64,000 nt of DNA from Tulasnella sp. 424 (GCA_019633425.1 WSUB01000027.1:186001-250000); one strand, 5' to 3'. Numbered from the stretch's first letter, positions 38,903-51,100 are shown. Notes: a model not told the origin generated them from the sequence alone. A program made the numbers and translations.

Positions 38903-40587
38903 ATGACGTTCGAGAAAACGAATCCTGGGCCAACAGACGGCGCGCAACGACGGCCAGTAACCCCAAGGAGGAGGTTGAAGCTGTTACTCAGCTACGCCCC
39001 CGACTGGTATGTCCCTCACCGCACCCTTGACAAAACTCTGGATGACCAACATTCTATTTTTGAAGGATAATCACTATTCTTGCAACGTATGTCGTACCTT
39101 GAGTCGTAGTCGTCGGTTAACCTTTAACTTGAATATTTACGCTTCCGTCCCTGACGTCAGCGGTCTCTTCTATTTACTGAACGGAATTCATGGCGAGTGC
39201 ATCAGCCCACTGGCACATCTCTTCGCACATCTCTTCGAGCTCCTCTTACGTTGTGCACCTTTCTTCAGGCTTCTGGAGAGATTTTTCAATAACCGACACC
39301 TCAATACAATACAACTACACCCTGCACGAACGAGTCCCTGATTGGGCACTCTACCTAATTGCTCTCGTAGCCCCGCTCGTGATAATGCCCATCATAAATC
39401 TCTTGTCGATCAGGTCATGGTGGGATTGGCATAATTCGTGGCTCGGATTGATTCTCTCATTGGGATTGACGGGAACGATCACTAACATCGTCAAGGTAAG
39501 CCTATCGCCCTCCACCGGCAAGCTGCGCCGAGTGCTGAAGACCGTCCTCAGATCACCGCTGGTCGCCCACGTCCTGGTCGGTACCCAGCTAGAGGAGAAG
39601 TACCAACGTTACTTACGATGTCCCGAATTCAGACCTCATCGCGCGGTGCCAACCCGCCTTCAACTCTGCCAACGCTCCACTATTCGGTCTCACAAATGCC
39701 TCGATATGCACGCAAACCGACATCAAAATCATGAGAGACGGCTTCAGATCGTTCTTTTCTGGGCACTCGAGCCTGTCCTTTGCAGGACTAGGTTTTCTCT
39801 TCTGGTACCTGGCGGGCAAAATGCACCTATTCGATCAGCGTNNNNNNNNNNNNNNNNNNNNNNNNNNNNNNNNNNNNNNNNNNNNNNNNNNNNNNNNNNN
39901 NNNNNNNNNNNNNNNNNNNNNNNNNNNNNNNNNNNNNGGGCACTCGAGCCTGTCCTTTGCAGGACTAGGTTTTCTCTTCTGGTACCTGGCGGGCAAAATG
40001 CACCTATTCGATCAGCGTGGGCATGCCGGTAAAGCTTGGATCGCGGTTGTCCCTCTGATGGGTGCTACGCTGGTTGCCATTACAAGGACTATGGATTATC
40101 GGCGTGAGTGCTAAGGATGACGTAGTTCGAGAAGTCTCGATTGCCAACGCGTTTTCTCTTTGCAGATCATCCGATAGATGTCCTTGTCGGTGCAGTTGTT
40201 GGACTCGTCATCTCTCATTACGCGTACCGGCAGTATTTCCCGTCCTTAACCCATCCTCTTTGCCATCGCCCGTAAGTTGCGGGGTGCTCGGCGATCCCCG
40301 TTTCTTCCGGCCTGAACTGTCCTCTCCTTTCCTCCAGATACTCTCCTCGAATCCCCCGCGAAGGCGATGAAGATGGCACAGGTACTACAGATAATGCTGC
40401 CCCAGTAGCGAACAATGACATGGTCCCTCCTTCGACTGTGGGGGGTTCCGCGAACGTCGACTCTCCTGGACCGGACGATACGGTGCGACGAAACAATCCG
40501 GACGTCACAGATGCGTGGAGGGAAGGATCTCGACGAGGTGTAGGTGGTGCGCACAACGATGAGGAGACTGTGGTGAGGGAGCGATGA
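38903..40587 (+). CDS. PAP2-family lipid phosphatase, copy B (Dpp1/Lpp1-like), interrupted by assembly gap
   Basis: Paralogue of the copy A phosphatase with the same eight-exon structure: 38903-39006, 39066-39086, 39161-39192, 39269-39495, 39552-39576, 39633-40103 (with gap), 40166-40271, 40338-40587. Exon 6 contains 96 N, and the 81 bases before them are identical to the 81 bases after. Removing one repeat and the N leaves exactly 294 nt, the length of copy A exon 6, so the gene is probably intact with 352 residues. Motifs 1-3 (ITAGRP-RP, FFSGHSS, TRTMDYRHHPIDVLVG) are kept, except that the Ser opening motif 3 is Thr and the Thr before Asp is Ile. The third intron again uses a GC donor (ATG|GCGAGT). 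The intron 5 donor differs from copy A (GTCGGT against GTAAGC). Confidence 0.85.
39842..39937. other. assembly gap (96 N) with duplicated contig ends
   Basis: Positions 39761-39841 and 39938-40018 are the same 81 bases. Two contigs ending in the same sequence were probably scaffolded rather than merged, so no real sequence need be missing. Confidence 0.9.
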
Positions 40588-41614
40588 TGAAGACTTGGCC
40601 TTGGCTAGGCGGGCTTGTGTGACGCTTGGTTTTCGCCCAGAAGTGAATCGTGCCAGTTTTCGTGTTGTGATCTGTTTGTAGCATGGACTTGACCTTATCA
40701 CGGGGTAATGATCATCATTACGGTTCCCTTTCATGGTGGATTGGGCGAGGACCCAGGGGGGGTGGCTTGAGAGGGACCCGAAGAGCGTGGCGAGCGAGGC
40801 CCATTTCCGTGGCGCCATTCTAACCATGACAGGTGAAACCCGACCCGTTTATCTAGATACGCGTTGCCTTTAATTCCAGGCGACTCGGTACTTTCCTCGA
40901 GAAGAGAAAAGGAAAGGAAGCAGGTTGCACTGGGCCCTTGTCGACTAGGTGCAGTGACGTTGAGGGTCATCAGGGCCCGGCAAGTCTATTGAAGAGAAAT
41001 AGCATCCTAACCGGACCCTTTTATGCCATGAACTTATACGGTAAGAAACGCCGAATTCCGTCCGACCCAACATGGGGGGGATGGGAGATGGGGAGATGGG
41101 TGTTGACAAGTGCTGGGGTGCTCATCGTCGCAGTGCTCGAGTTCGCCGTTTCGACTTGGACCGGAGACATCCGAAGCGCCAAAGAAGACAAAAAGTTCGC
41201 GCGGAGATTCAAATGTCGATCTCAGACGACATATCTACGATTTTTTACATACATAAGAAAAGAAAGAGCCCGGAGATCTTGGAGTACATGCATAGTCAGT
41301 GCCAGACGAGGAATGAAAACTACATATGGAGAGGGGAGGAGGGGATGCAGAGAGAGCAGAAACGAAGACTGGACGAGGAAATGTGTTGAAACGGTTTTGA
41401 GGACGAGAAAGAGGCGGTGTCGAAGAGAATAGTGGTTATGCGTGTTGGTATCGTAGTGAAGGATAAAGAAGAGTGGTAAAGGATGATAGTTGAACAGAGG
41501 AAAGGAGACGAGGATACCTTCTGCGTGCCCCCAATGTATCCGAGGACACAGTGCAGGCCCACACAAGTAATCCCCATGCATATAGGCGAGAGAGATACTC
41601 CAGAGACATCCGGG
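40588..41614. other. 3' flank of PAP2 copy B, non-coding
   Basis: Convergent spacer between the phosphatase (plus) and the forkhead gene (minus). It is similar to 35608-36360. No coding exon was identified. Confidence 0.6.
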
Positions 41615-43036
41615 TTAGATGAAGGATTGACCATGGGAAGGGAACTCGGTCTGGTCGTCGAAGTTCAGATACAGCTGGCTCAGCTGATCAACGTTGAATT
41701 CCGGAGGGAACGACGTCTGGTCCATTCCGAGCAAAGAAGAAGAAGGGGTATAGAAAGGTTGCATTTGACTTGACGCGGCAACCTGTAGCAGGCTGTTTTC
41801 AGCCAGGGAGGAGCTGATCTGGGGAAGCGGGAGCTGGAGGGGCGACGAGATGTTGGAGGAAGGGGATGTCGAGATCCCATAGGACGTTGGGTGGAAAAAG
41901 CTTGTGTGGACGAAGCCATCGCGATCAGCGACGTCCCGCTGCTTGAGACCTCCTGGTGCGTCTAATAGTGTCTCCGGCTGCTCCGGACTCGACGGCAAGC
42001 TGCTGTTGACCGGTCCCCTCGGTGACCACAACCCATGGGACGGACGATGCTGCGACAACCCCAGGCGAGTACTCGTCGACCGTCCTGCTGACTGACGGAT
42101 CGGCCTTGGGTTCGAAGGGATTTGATCGTCAGGTAAGGCCAGGCGAGTCGAGGGGCGGACCTTTGGACTAACTCTGATGGGGCCTACCCCTTGACCTGAC
42201 CTCGTCGAGGCAGATCGTTGGGTGATGGTGTCCTCAGTTCCCCGATGGACAGCTCGTCGAGGACGTTGATAGGGAGACGATGCACCGGCCGAGGGAGATC
42301 GTCTGCGGGAACCGCCGGTCCTTGACGTACTCCCAGGAACGTCGATCGCTGCCTTTGCGGGTTGTCCGTTTGGATCATACGTCCAGTAATCACCCTTCCC
42401 CCTCATCGAGGCATCTTTCGGGACCTTTACGAATGTCTTAGTGTTGCTAAGATGATGTCGGATGGTGCTCCTGGAAGTGGAGGTATCGTTAGGCGCCGCC
42501 TGCACTTTATATAGATAGAGAGATCCTTACTTGAGATTCTTTTCATTGCCCTTGTCCTGGTAGAAAGCGAATCGGGCTTGGATGGCTCGGACAATGTCGC
42601 GGGATGGTAGCTTGCCGGCGGGGCTTTCCAGCAGAGCAGCCTTGATCATCGTATTCACTGTGTGCTCTGGTCGATCGGAGGAGTTGGCGGGAACTTCAAG
42701 AGCGTCCAGTCCGACGGGAACGCCTAGGCTGGAGGTTTCAGACTGAGGAGTGGGGGCAGAGAAAAAAAGGGGAGAATGATGGGATTCGAGGGAGCTCGGT
42801 CCAGTCGGTTCAAGCTCGGGGGTGGTGGAACCCTCGACGCTGTATCCATCGCTCCAGCCCGGACTCGCTTGCTGCTCAGGTGAGTACGGATCGACCTGGC
42901 GTGGGGAGGGAGGTCGAACGGGGAGGTAGAAGGGGTATGGAGAGGGGGTGTATGCAAGCGGCGCGGCCGAGTTGGCAGCTGGGAGTTGGGTGGCGTAAGG
43001 CAAATGCCATGGGTGAGATTGGGAAGGATTTGCCAT
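41615..43036 (-). CDS. forkhead-domain transcription factor
   Basis: Predicted nuclear DNA-binding protein of 453 residues, two exons on the minus strand (43036-42531, 42470-41615). The first 120 residues are Pro/Ser/Tyr-rich. The forkhead domain starts about residue 130: HTVNTMIKAALLESPAGKLP, DIVRAIQARFAFYQDKGNEK, recognition segment KSTIRHHLSNTKTFVKVP, wing MRGKGDYWTYDPNG. The long C-terminus is low-complexity, rich in Ser, Pro, Gln and Arg (RRRSPSAGASS), as in many activation domains. The single intron splits the Lys codon before STIRHH in phase 2, the same site as in the other forkhead genes of the window. The start at 43036 is the first ATG; a possible upstream in-frame TTG was not used. 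The end of this gene is duplicated at 36363-36530. Confidence 0.9.
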
Positions 43037-43198
43037 GCTTTGAAACGGGATACGAGGCCTGTTGCGTCTAGGCAATGGAATAAGTAGAGAAGAGGCGAAT
43101 GTCGAAGTCTAAGTGGTGTGGATGAGAGATGATGGTATGATTGGGGGAGGGGACGAGGGTGTTGAAAAATCCTGAGGTTGGTGGGGCTCGTCGACAGA

Positions 43199-43206
43199 CT
43201 ATATAG
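43199..43206 (-). promoter_or_regulatory. TATA-like element of the minus-strand forkhead gene
   Basis: CTATATAG lies about 165 bases upstream of the ATG at 43036, embedded in GC-rich sequence. Its function is inferred from position only. Confidence 0.4.
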
Positions 43207-46200
43207 CCCCCGCCGGAGGTGGAAATGGCTGGGATCCCTGACTGCGATGCCATTGTACTTTTTTGTCAGGAAGAAACTTACTAGCGTTTTTTTTTCGAGG
43301 AAAAGGAAGTCGGAATAGTGAGATCGGAAACTGGCTCTGCTGGAAATAGGAAGCCCAAACAACCAGCCCGACCGAACGGTTCAACCCCACGCGGACCCAC
43401 GCCCGGTATTGACACAGCATGCGTGCACCGCAAACCCTCAGTTCTCTTAGCTCGATGAGATCCTGGAGATGTCAACTAGGCCCCCCGAATACTTAATCAC
43501 CAGCTCCCTTTGTACAGCAGCCACAGGGAGGATGCCGAACCTGGTCCGAGTCTCTGATGGGAAAAGCGACCGAACAGAAGAAAGCCGGATCATGGGCAAA
43601 TAAAAAAAAGCCAGCAGGGGCGGACTAAGATGGAAATTTCTCAGCCCGCCGGATTTGCCTTGCCTATTTGAAACCCCGGAACCCAACCGCGGGAACCGCC
43701 ACGCGTTTTGCATCAACTACCGCTGCACCACCTGTCAGCTTCCAACAGGCTTCAAGACGTATGATGTGAGAAGAATCGCGCTCTTTTAGCGACTTACTGA
43801 GTTGCGGCTACAGAACGGCTTCGCAAGGGCGTGATCTCGACCTCGGACGTAACGGGGGTTTATGTCCGGTGTATGCAAACGACAGGTAACCCTCCAAGAA
43901 GTTCACAGCATCGGCTGTAGTTCCAATCAACTTTCGTAGCAAATTATGCAAATCCCTCTCATGCCCTACTTGTTTACTGGTCACTCTCCTTCTTTTCGGG
44001 CGAGATTCTGGAAATTTTGCTCCTTTTACCCATTTTCGCCCGACCCCCCGTCCCGATCTACAGATCTCGACCCCAGAAGCATGGCAAGCGGCGTAAGATC
44101 ACAAATACCTCAATATTAATCCCTCGCCTGGGCAACCGAGAACCAACAGCGCCTCGCTCCGGCTGCTCCGATCCCAAGTCGACAAGATGGACTTTTTCGG
44201 CCTATCCTCAGGCGGATCTTGTCTGTCTACTTGCATGTCTTATCATAGTGACTCTTCAAGAGGAACTTGTCTTGCCTGTGTGCCTTGGGGGAAAATTTTA
44301 GTCGGGTTTTCTCAAAAAAACGACCTAGACCGCTCACTGCTCCCAGGAAGCAACCGCGTGGACGCTGTCGGATGAATGAAAATAGCTACGCCGCCTCTAG
44401 CTGCATATTACAAAGGCAAAAAGTGCTATATTCTGCAATGTCCGCTCCTTGTCCTCCCAAGATGCCTATTGGACATTTCCCGCTCCAAATATCTTCGGCC
44501 TCCCCCCACGGGGGATCATCACAATCCAGCAAAATTATCGTACTTAGACTATCTGCGTTAAGAGGGGCTGTACGTGCTTTGTGCTTTTTGAACGATGAGA
44601 CCCCTAACTTGTCCCGGAGGGGCCATTGCCGAAGAACCCAATTCGATTCAACGCGATATGGTTGGCCGAGGTCTCTGATTGAGCACAGGCTCCGCCCTTA
44701 GACTACTTTTCTTTTCATCTCTTGATGTTGTATATGTTACGTGGCTCGGCGCAGGCGCACTAATGGCTCGCTGAAACTCGTCTACGCTCTTTTGCCGCAG
44801 AATTCTTGATTTACGCCAGTCCCCGTCCTCCGGCTTGATCCGTACCGCTCCGCAGCATGATAACACCAAGCGGGCTGTGATGTTGATTTGATTCCACTTC
44901 TTCTTGCACTTGGCCAACTGCCCGCCGGGAATGGCGAGGGGCCCATGCACCACCCTCGAATCGGCATCGCCCTTTGATCAAGAGGACCATCCAATGCTCA
45001 TTTGGGATTCACCCTGAACCTCGGCTAAATCCCCTTCTGGTGGTCTAGTACCGCGGCTAAGCTCATGACCGACCTACGAGTCCAACCGACCAGGTGCAAC
45101 CACCCCTCCGAATCCATTTTCTGGTTTTCCCACCTTGACCCTTCGGCGACTCAACCGAGGAGGTTCCCTAGGGGATGAAAGCAGTTACTATTCAAAAACG
45201 CAGCTTCTTGGATAAACGAGTCGGACATCACTCTCAGGTCGGACTTCAGACAAAAATTCTTTCGATGGTGACGTTTCAAATACACTCGTAAGGCCTTTCA
45301 TGATCATGAAAGGCGTCCCGCCACTCGTCTCCTAACTCCTTATGGAACTCCTACTCGTGTTTCATGCTCTTTTCTTCGCCGTGGGCCACCGATAATATCC
45401 TCATTGCCTTTGAGCATTTCGCTTGAACCACTGGAGAATTTGGGGAGTCTACTGTGGGGCCGTTCCCAAATCCTCGTTGTAGATGCGCAGCCTTTCTCCA
45501 AGTGTGCCAAGTGCGGCACTCACCATGGGCTACTTCGTCATGGCTGTGGGTAGGAGCTTCGGCGAGCATTTACAGTGATGGTGGGACCAGAGGAAGCGAT
45601 GAGGTCCACGATGGGCTGTGCTCGTCCTCCCTCGCTATATCTACTTGGGGGTCCCGGAGAACTTAGAAGCAAGTCCATGCTTCTCTCTGGTTCAGCCATG
45701 TTGCTTTTGATCAACGCCGATCGGACAGAACGCGCTTGATTGCACCGGTACTATTAAATCTGCCCACATGGTTTGAGCGGCGCAGCGAGCATTCAAAGGC
45801 TAGATCACCTTGATCACGTTTGCTAAGCCTTTCTTGTCCGGTGTGAAACGCATTCTTTATGAATTCGCACACGATCTTCGGGAATCACTCGGCCATCCCT
45901 TGACGTATGATCGGCGGGGGTATTCCAATGAGTTCTCCTAAAGAGCAGGAAAGGAACTCTCGGCGCGTATCAAAACATGATAAGTCCAACTGGTTCATCA
46001 GAACCGACGGGACGGGAGTGGAGCACATGCTTGGCCCTGCCTTCGCGAGGCGTTCTCTCCGGCTTGCTACCCTCGTCCAAAACATGCATCCACACCCTCG
46101 ACTAGTATACTCTGATGCCGTGTGTCTTCTCTGTGCTTTTTTGCTGCTCGCACCGCTTCTGCCTTTGTGGCTTTTGCGGCAGTTCCCGAAAACCATATTC

Positions 46201-47543
46201 CCATGTGTCCAAAAAAGGGTGTGATTCTGACGTGTCGCCACCTCCCACCGACCCCCTTGCATGCAGTTTGTGGTCAAATTAGGCCCTGATGTACATACGA
46301 GATCGACTCAGGGCGAGCTGGAATAACGGGCGCCTGGAGGAGCAGTGATTTGACGCCGTTTGACATGCCTGGCGGGGTTGGACCTTCGGTGGATAAAACA
46401 AGGTTCCATGAGTCATCCCGCGAACGAGCTGCCCCATTACGAAGCCCAGACATCGTGGAAGCAACCATACCGGGAAAATTCCCGGACCTCCTCGACCAGG
46501 CGTTTTCGGGCAAGATCAATTGAAGGACGGCGATGCCATGTAGCTCTGACTCATTCAGAATCCTCGAAGGGTCAAGTCAGTGATCAGCGTGGCTTACGTA
46601 GCAAGGTTTGAAAATGCCATTTGAGGGAAAGTTATGACGGCTATCAGCCGCTTCTTTCGGCCACCACCGCTTATCCTCTCCTAACGTTATCGAGGCCTGT
46701 GCGGAACGTTGTGTTGCTTGACCTCCAAGCGCCGCTGTCAGCAGGGCCCCGCCTCCCTGCACATGCAACGTACACAAAGGTTCTCGTGGGAGTCGCACGA
46801 TTTTTTCATCAGCGATAGAAATCCAGTTTAGGAGCAAGTAGAGGTAAGTGGAAAATATCACATCATATCGAACCGGATGAGGAACAAACTGCCAAGTAAT
46901 AAATAGAGGAGAAAGGGTTGGCGCGCGGAGAACAAAAGCGACATGGCATAAAGGGCCCATTCTGTCCGAGTGTTCGGGGTACACTGCAGAAAATGGGCTT
47001 TCACGAGACAGGAAAAGGGTGGGGTGCGCTTCGTGCAGTTGAGCCACCAGACTTTGTCCAAATCCGGAAGGTCACAGCCAGATAACACCCTGCCCATCCT
47101 TCCAATTTCTATGGGTTCATCCCACTGCAAGTAATCAATGGCGGTGTAATAATGGTCGTGTCACAGGTAAGAGCTCTAGGCTACGACATTACATCGATCA
47201 ACACTATGCTACGAAGCCTGTACGAGTTTGGACCGAGCGGGCGCGGTCGGTCGGGCGGTAGACATTCACGGTGCTCCTTAGCGGGTGGGTGCAGTGGCGC
47301 AAGGCCTAGGTAGCAGTGGTGGAGAAGAACCGTACCGCCGATGAGGTCCAAGGAGGGGTTAGCCGGTTCGAAAAAGGATTCAACCCCCTCCTTTGGTGCC
47401 CGACTTGGAGCAAGCATTGTTGAGACGATGAGATCCGCGAGGAGAATCGGATGCGGCAAAACGGAGGAGGATTGATAGGTCCAAAGCCTCGTGGGGCATG
47501 GCTGGTAGAGTGGCGCTCTCCGCTCTTGACGGTCAGACAAAGG
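43207..47543. other. 4.3-kb gene-poor interval
   Basis: No exon chain, tRNA, terminal inverted repeat, LTR pair or recognisable transposase, integrase or reverse transcriptase segment was seen on either strand. Short reading frames occur at random frequency. It may be old, decayed mobile-element or intergenic sequence, but nothing visible supports a name. Confidence 0.45.
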
Positions 47544-49305
47544 TCAAAATTGTGATGGAGACTGCGTTGACAGTGCGGACGTGTGCGACACGAAACCTTG
47601 TTGAGCCGGTGGTCGCATTTTCCCTCCTTTTCGATTGACCCAGCTCCATTCGGGCGGAACCCCCTTAGCCCCTTCGTCATTTGCATCGTTCGTGTAGCAG
47701 CCCATTCCCTGTGCCCAAACGTACTCGTGACGAAGAACCTTCGAGAGTAATTGGTACCCCCGAATGTTCGCGTACGGTATTTCGGATGTGGGCTCCAGGT
47801 ACTTGGCTTTAAGACCCGTGACGGCACAGACCGGGTCTTTGAGCACTGTGATTGGTATGGGCGGTCAGTATCCAGAACCTCCCGCGAACAATATGCTATG
47901 ACTGACGCTGAGCTCGAGCTCTTATCTTCTCCTGTTCTTCAGTTGCGTGGTGGCTCCACTCTTTGCGCCCGTCCAAAAAGGCTTCCGTATCACTCATCTT
48001 GTATCGATTACGATCCGAACCGCGGGCCACTTCCAGCACCAAGTAATTCCGCAACAACCCTCCTCTCGATTCGCTTTCAGTTGTCCGAGGCATACCCGCC
48101 ACGGTATGCGGCAGAGTGGAGGAGGTTAGGACAGGGGTATCTCTATGGAGAGGTGGAAGCCCATAACTGCTGGCACCATCTTGCAAAGACCGGTTTGTGG
48201 AGATTGACGATGGTTGGGGATTATCTACGTGGTCGGGCGCCAAAGAGGGAGGCGGCGTCGCAACTTGGGCTTCAAGCTGGCCGCCTAATAGCGTCTCTTG
48301 CTGACTGGCGTCGCTGATGAATGGTGGGCGATCGTCTTGAAGCCCCGCGCGCGAGAGAATCGCAAACGAGCTCCCCCTTCCCCTCCCATCCGGTACCCCA
48401 GGCCCTTCAACGTCGGGCTTAAGTGGCTGCTCAGCCGATTTTTCGATGCGGCTTATCGATCGTACCACGGGCGCTTCGATCCTAGTGCGGACCACTCGCG
48501 CTTGACGCTTCTTCTCCTCCTCTTTATTCAAAAGATTTCTCAACGACGCGACGTTTCGTTCTTCTAGTTCTAGTGCTTCGCGAATAAGGACATCTTGCGT
48601 TTTGACTGGTACCCCGGATTTCAGTCGCTTCCTGTGCAGTGACTGGACGGGTATAATCAGTCATCGCAATCAATAAACGAAGTTGAATGTTCTCGGTATA
48701 GTTACCTGACGCTGACTTGACTCTATCAGTCGGGCTTTGGTCCTCTGGGAGTGATTCACAGTCGCCTGGCGCTGGCTGCTTCGAGTCACAAATTCCCCAG
48801 TTTCAGCATCCACAGCTGCTCCCATTGCTACTCGGGGCCTCTTCTTTGGGGATGCACCACCACTTTTGTTTGGAGAAAGCTTCAAACGAATGCGGGGCAG
48901 AGCCGACGATTTATTAAGCTTTTTCCGAGTTGCCTAACTTCGTGAGTACCGAAGGTTGTCAGCACAGGACTGTTATATACCGTGAATATACATGCCTTTC
49001 TGATTTCGCGTTCCTCTTCTTGGAGTTCTCTCTCGCCAGCCTCCGTGTCGTCATAAGCCTCATCTTCATCCGTCTCTTCGAAGTCGTCGTCAAACAAGTC
49101 TTGTTCTTAGTCGACAAGTACATGAGTTGAAGAGAATAGGAAGCTAACGAGTATTCATACCATCTTTGCCCACAAAGTCTTCGTCGTTTTCTACTTCCAT
49201 GAATGCCTCTTCCGCTTCAAACACTCCCGCCATTAGTGCCTTCATTCGGTTGCCAGCTGTGCCTCGCTTGTTCCTCCTCTTGACTAGGCCCATTTCCTCT
49301 GTCAT
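47544..49305 (-). CDS. VPS72: YL1/Vps72/Swc2, SWR1 chromatin-remodelling complex subunit
   Basis: Binds the H2A.Z-H2B dimer in the SWR1 complex. Five exons on the minus strand: 49305-49161, 49105 to 48996 or 48981, 48933-48706, 48642-47907, 47845-47544. The N-terminus has the YL1 signature KRRNKRGTAGNRM, then the acidic DDDFEETDEDEAYDD region that contacts the histone dimer, and TRKKLNKS. The middle has basic helices (IREALELEERNVASL, NLLNKEEEKKRQARVV) and the conserved RNYLVLEV...FLDGRKEW block. The YL1_C domain is DPVCAVTGLKAKYLEPTSEI then PYANIRGYQLLSKV. Exon 2 has two in-frame donors: GC-type AAG|GCATGT, giving EIRK-ATRKK, or canonical ACG|GTATAT, giving five more residues. A long Ser/Pro-rich stretch lies between the basic and RNYLVLE regions. 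Confidence 0.92.
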
Positions 49306-50165
49306 ATTGACCGCTTTTTGACCGCTTGAAACTTGGTGGATCTTTTGCGGTGCTTGCAGTGACGATGACAGCCCCGGTTACAATCGCGTATCTTGACCGT
49401 GAGCAAGTTGCTCCAACGGTGTTTCACCGCGCCGCTTTTTCCACGGGTCCAACCCCCCGCCATCGCTTTCCCTTTCTTCTACCAAGACACCCTTGCCGCT
49501 TTCTCCAGGCTCACGCATCATAGTTACCCGACATGAACACAGGCGTTCTTTATGTCGTCCCAGCTGTCACAGCTTTTCTCTCGCTTTCCAACCCTGGCCT
49601 CAGGACTTCGTCGCCCATGGAGACCCAGGCCAATTGGGGGCACCAAACCTAGGCCCACGTATTCGCTTTGATGTCACCCGCATCTCAGGCGTCAGCTCCT
49701 CCTCCAGCGGCGGCTCTCCTTTCCAGGGTCCGTCGTCTGTTTGGCACCACTCGTCGCTGTGCGCGGTACGCGAACAGCTAAAGGACAATCTGTCAAGGCT
49801 CCTAGCGCCTTTGTAGGCCAATGCTTCACTTCGGAGGCTTTCTACGATTCTTCCTCCTTACGCCACTCTAGGCAGCCTATTTAAAGGGGAAGCGCCAGCT
49901 GGACAAGGTTTCCCCCAACCTCCTCCATCCGACTGGCCAAGCGCGACGCACTCGACCTCTCTCTTTCTTTTTCTCGGTTCGCATCACGAAGAGTAACGAA
50001 GCGCCTGGGGCGCCAGTCGGATACCATTATCATATTTAATAATCATCGAACAAGTCTTTAACACTATTATGTGAGTAAAGGTTGCAGACGTTGAACAGCG
50101 ACAAAAGCAAACTGATGGACTTCCCTCCTTCAGCAAACCATACATTTGCATCATAATCTATCGCC
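49306..50165. other. divergent intergenic region, VPS72 / forkhead
   Basis: Holds the promoters of VPS72 (minus) and the downstream forkhead gene (plus). A CCTATTTAAAGG element lies near 49876. CT-rich leader sequence follows from 49910. No coding region was seen. Confidence 0.5.
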
Positions 50166-51100
50166 ATGTCATACCCACACCAATACGTTCAGCCTGGAGC
50201 ATACTTTTACAATCCTTCTCAAAGCAACTGGGAAACTAGTCAAGCACAACAACCTCATCCGTACCCCTTCCCGCCGTCGTACCCGTCTCCCACGGCATAC
50301 GCCAGTCCTTCCGCATATACCAGTCCCTCATCTTCCAACTCAGCCAGTCCCGCTTCCGAATCCTCAGCTTCCTTCTCTCCTCTTATCGGTACCGCACCCG
50401 CTCCTCGGTCAAGAACGTCGTACAGGGCCATACGCCGCAACTCAACTATGTCTGGAGCTCCTCAGCAGAGCGTAGCTCTGAACGACCTTCTTGACCAAGA
50501 ATCGGGTGCCAAACCCCCTTATTCCGTCAAAGCACTCGCTGAAGCGGCGATCAAGGGCAGCATGAGCGGAAGCTTGACGTTAGGTGAAATCTGCGACTCG
50601 ATCAAGTTGCGGTACCCCTACTATCGGGACGAGGAGAACGAGAAGAGACTGAGGTTAGTGAGACTGGATCCTTCCTTCGGCACGCTCTAACATCAAGTGG
50701 TTTCTTCAGGAATTCCACCCGCCACGACATTAGCCGAGATCCCAGGTTCATTAAGCACGAACGGTCGCCGTTGACTCCCGGTCGAGGTGCATACTGGAGC
50801 TTCGACGACAACATTGTTTTGGAAAGTGGAAAGCAGACGAGGTCATCTAACAAGTCCGAACCATCTTCGCACGGAAAGCTTGGCTCCTTGTTCTCTAAAT
50901 CGTCTCGGCGGACTTCCAAATCAAACGGCGGCTCAGAGGCCGTCTACGTTGCGTCTCCAGCTCCCATGTCACCAGGGAGCTTCTCTCCTCTCCAGGCCTC
51001 CGCCACACTCGTCTCAGCATCACCGAAAGCTTCTCCGTCTCTTCACTCTCGCTCCCTCTCCGGTAACGTCCCAGACTTTTCCAACTACCGTATACGATAA
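50166..51100 (+). CDS. forkhead-domain transcription factor
   Basis: Predicted nuclear DNA-binding protein of 292 residues, exons 50166-50653 and 50710-51100. The N-terminus is rich in Ser, Pro, Tyr and Gln (MSYPHQYVQPGAYFY). The forkhead domain begins near residue 118: AKPPYSVKALAEAAIKGSMS, LTLGEICDSIKLRYPYYRDE, recognition segment RNSTRHDISRDPRFIKHE, wing GRGAYWSFDDN. A Ser/Pro-rich tail with KSSRRTSKS follows. The intron splits the Arg codon before NSTRHD in phase 2. Of the four forkhead proteins here it is closest in layout to the one at 9520 (both have RN-S-RHDIS). Confidence 0.9.

Larger units (their letters stand above)
36560..41870. repeat. tandem segmental duplication, right copy (B)
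   Basis: Second copy of the 4.7-kb segment. It contains the second PAP2 gene and ends inside the intact forkhead gene. The interval 36560-38902 upstream of the phosphatase is non-coding and matches 31900-34132 with many substitutions and indels. The length is inflated by a 96-base run of N plus an 81-bp repeated contig end inside the PAP2 gene. Confidence 0.85.

Noticed and set aside
39190..40032. Long frame running through the N run
   Set aside because: It starts at an internal ATG in the wrong frame for exon 4 and reads through unknown bases and a duplicated contig end. The real gene is the spliced PAP2 model.
31900..41870. Transposon or LTR element explaining the large direct repeats
   Set aside because: The repeats contain a host-type phosphatase gene and a truncated host forkhead end. 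No LTR ends, target-site duplications or transposase and reverse transcriptase motifs were seen.
43037..43075. Upstream TTG start for the minus-strand forkhead gene
   Set aside because: Eukaryotic initiation at TTG is not expected. The ATG at 43036 lies a few codons downstream in the same frame.
45885..47047. Several 100-150 codon frames on both strands
   Set aside because: They overlap each other, lack homology that I recognise and show no intron signals. Treated as chance frames in a GC-balanced interval.
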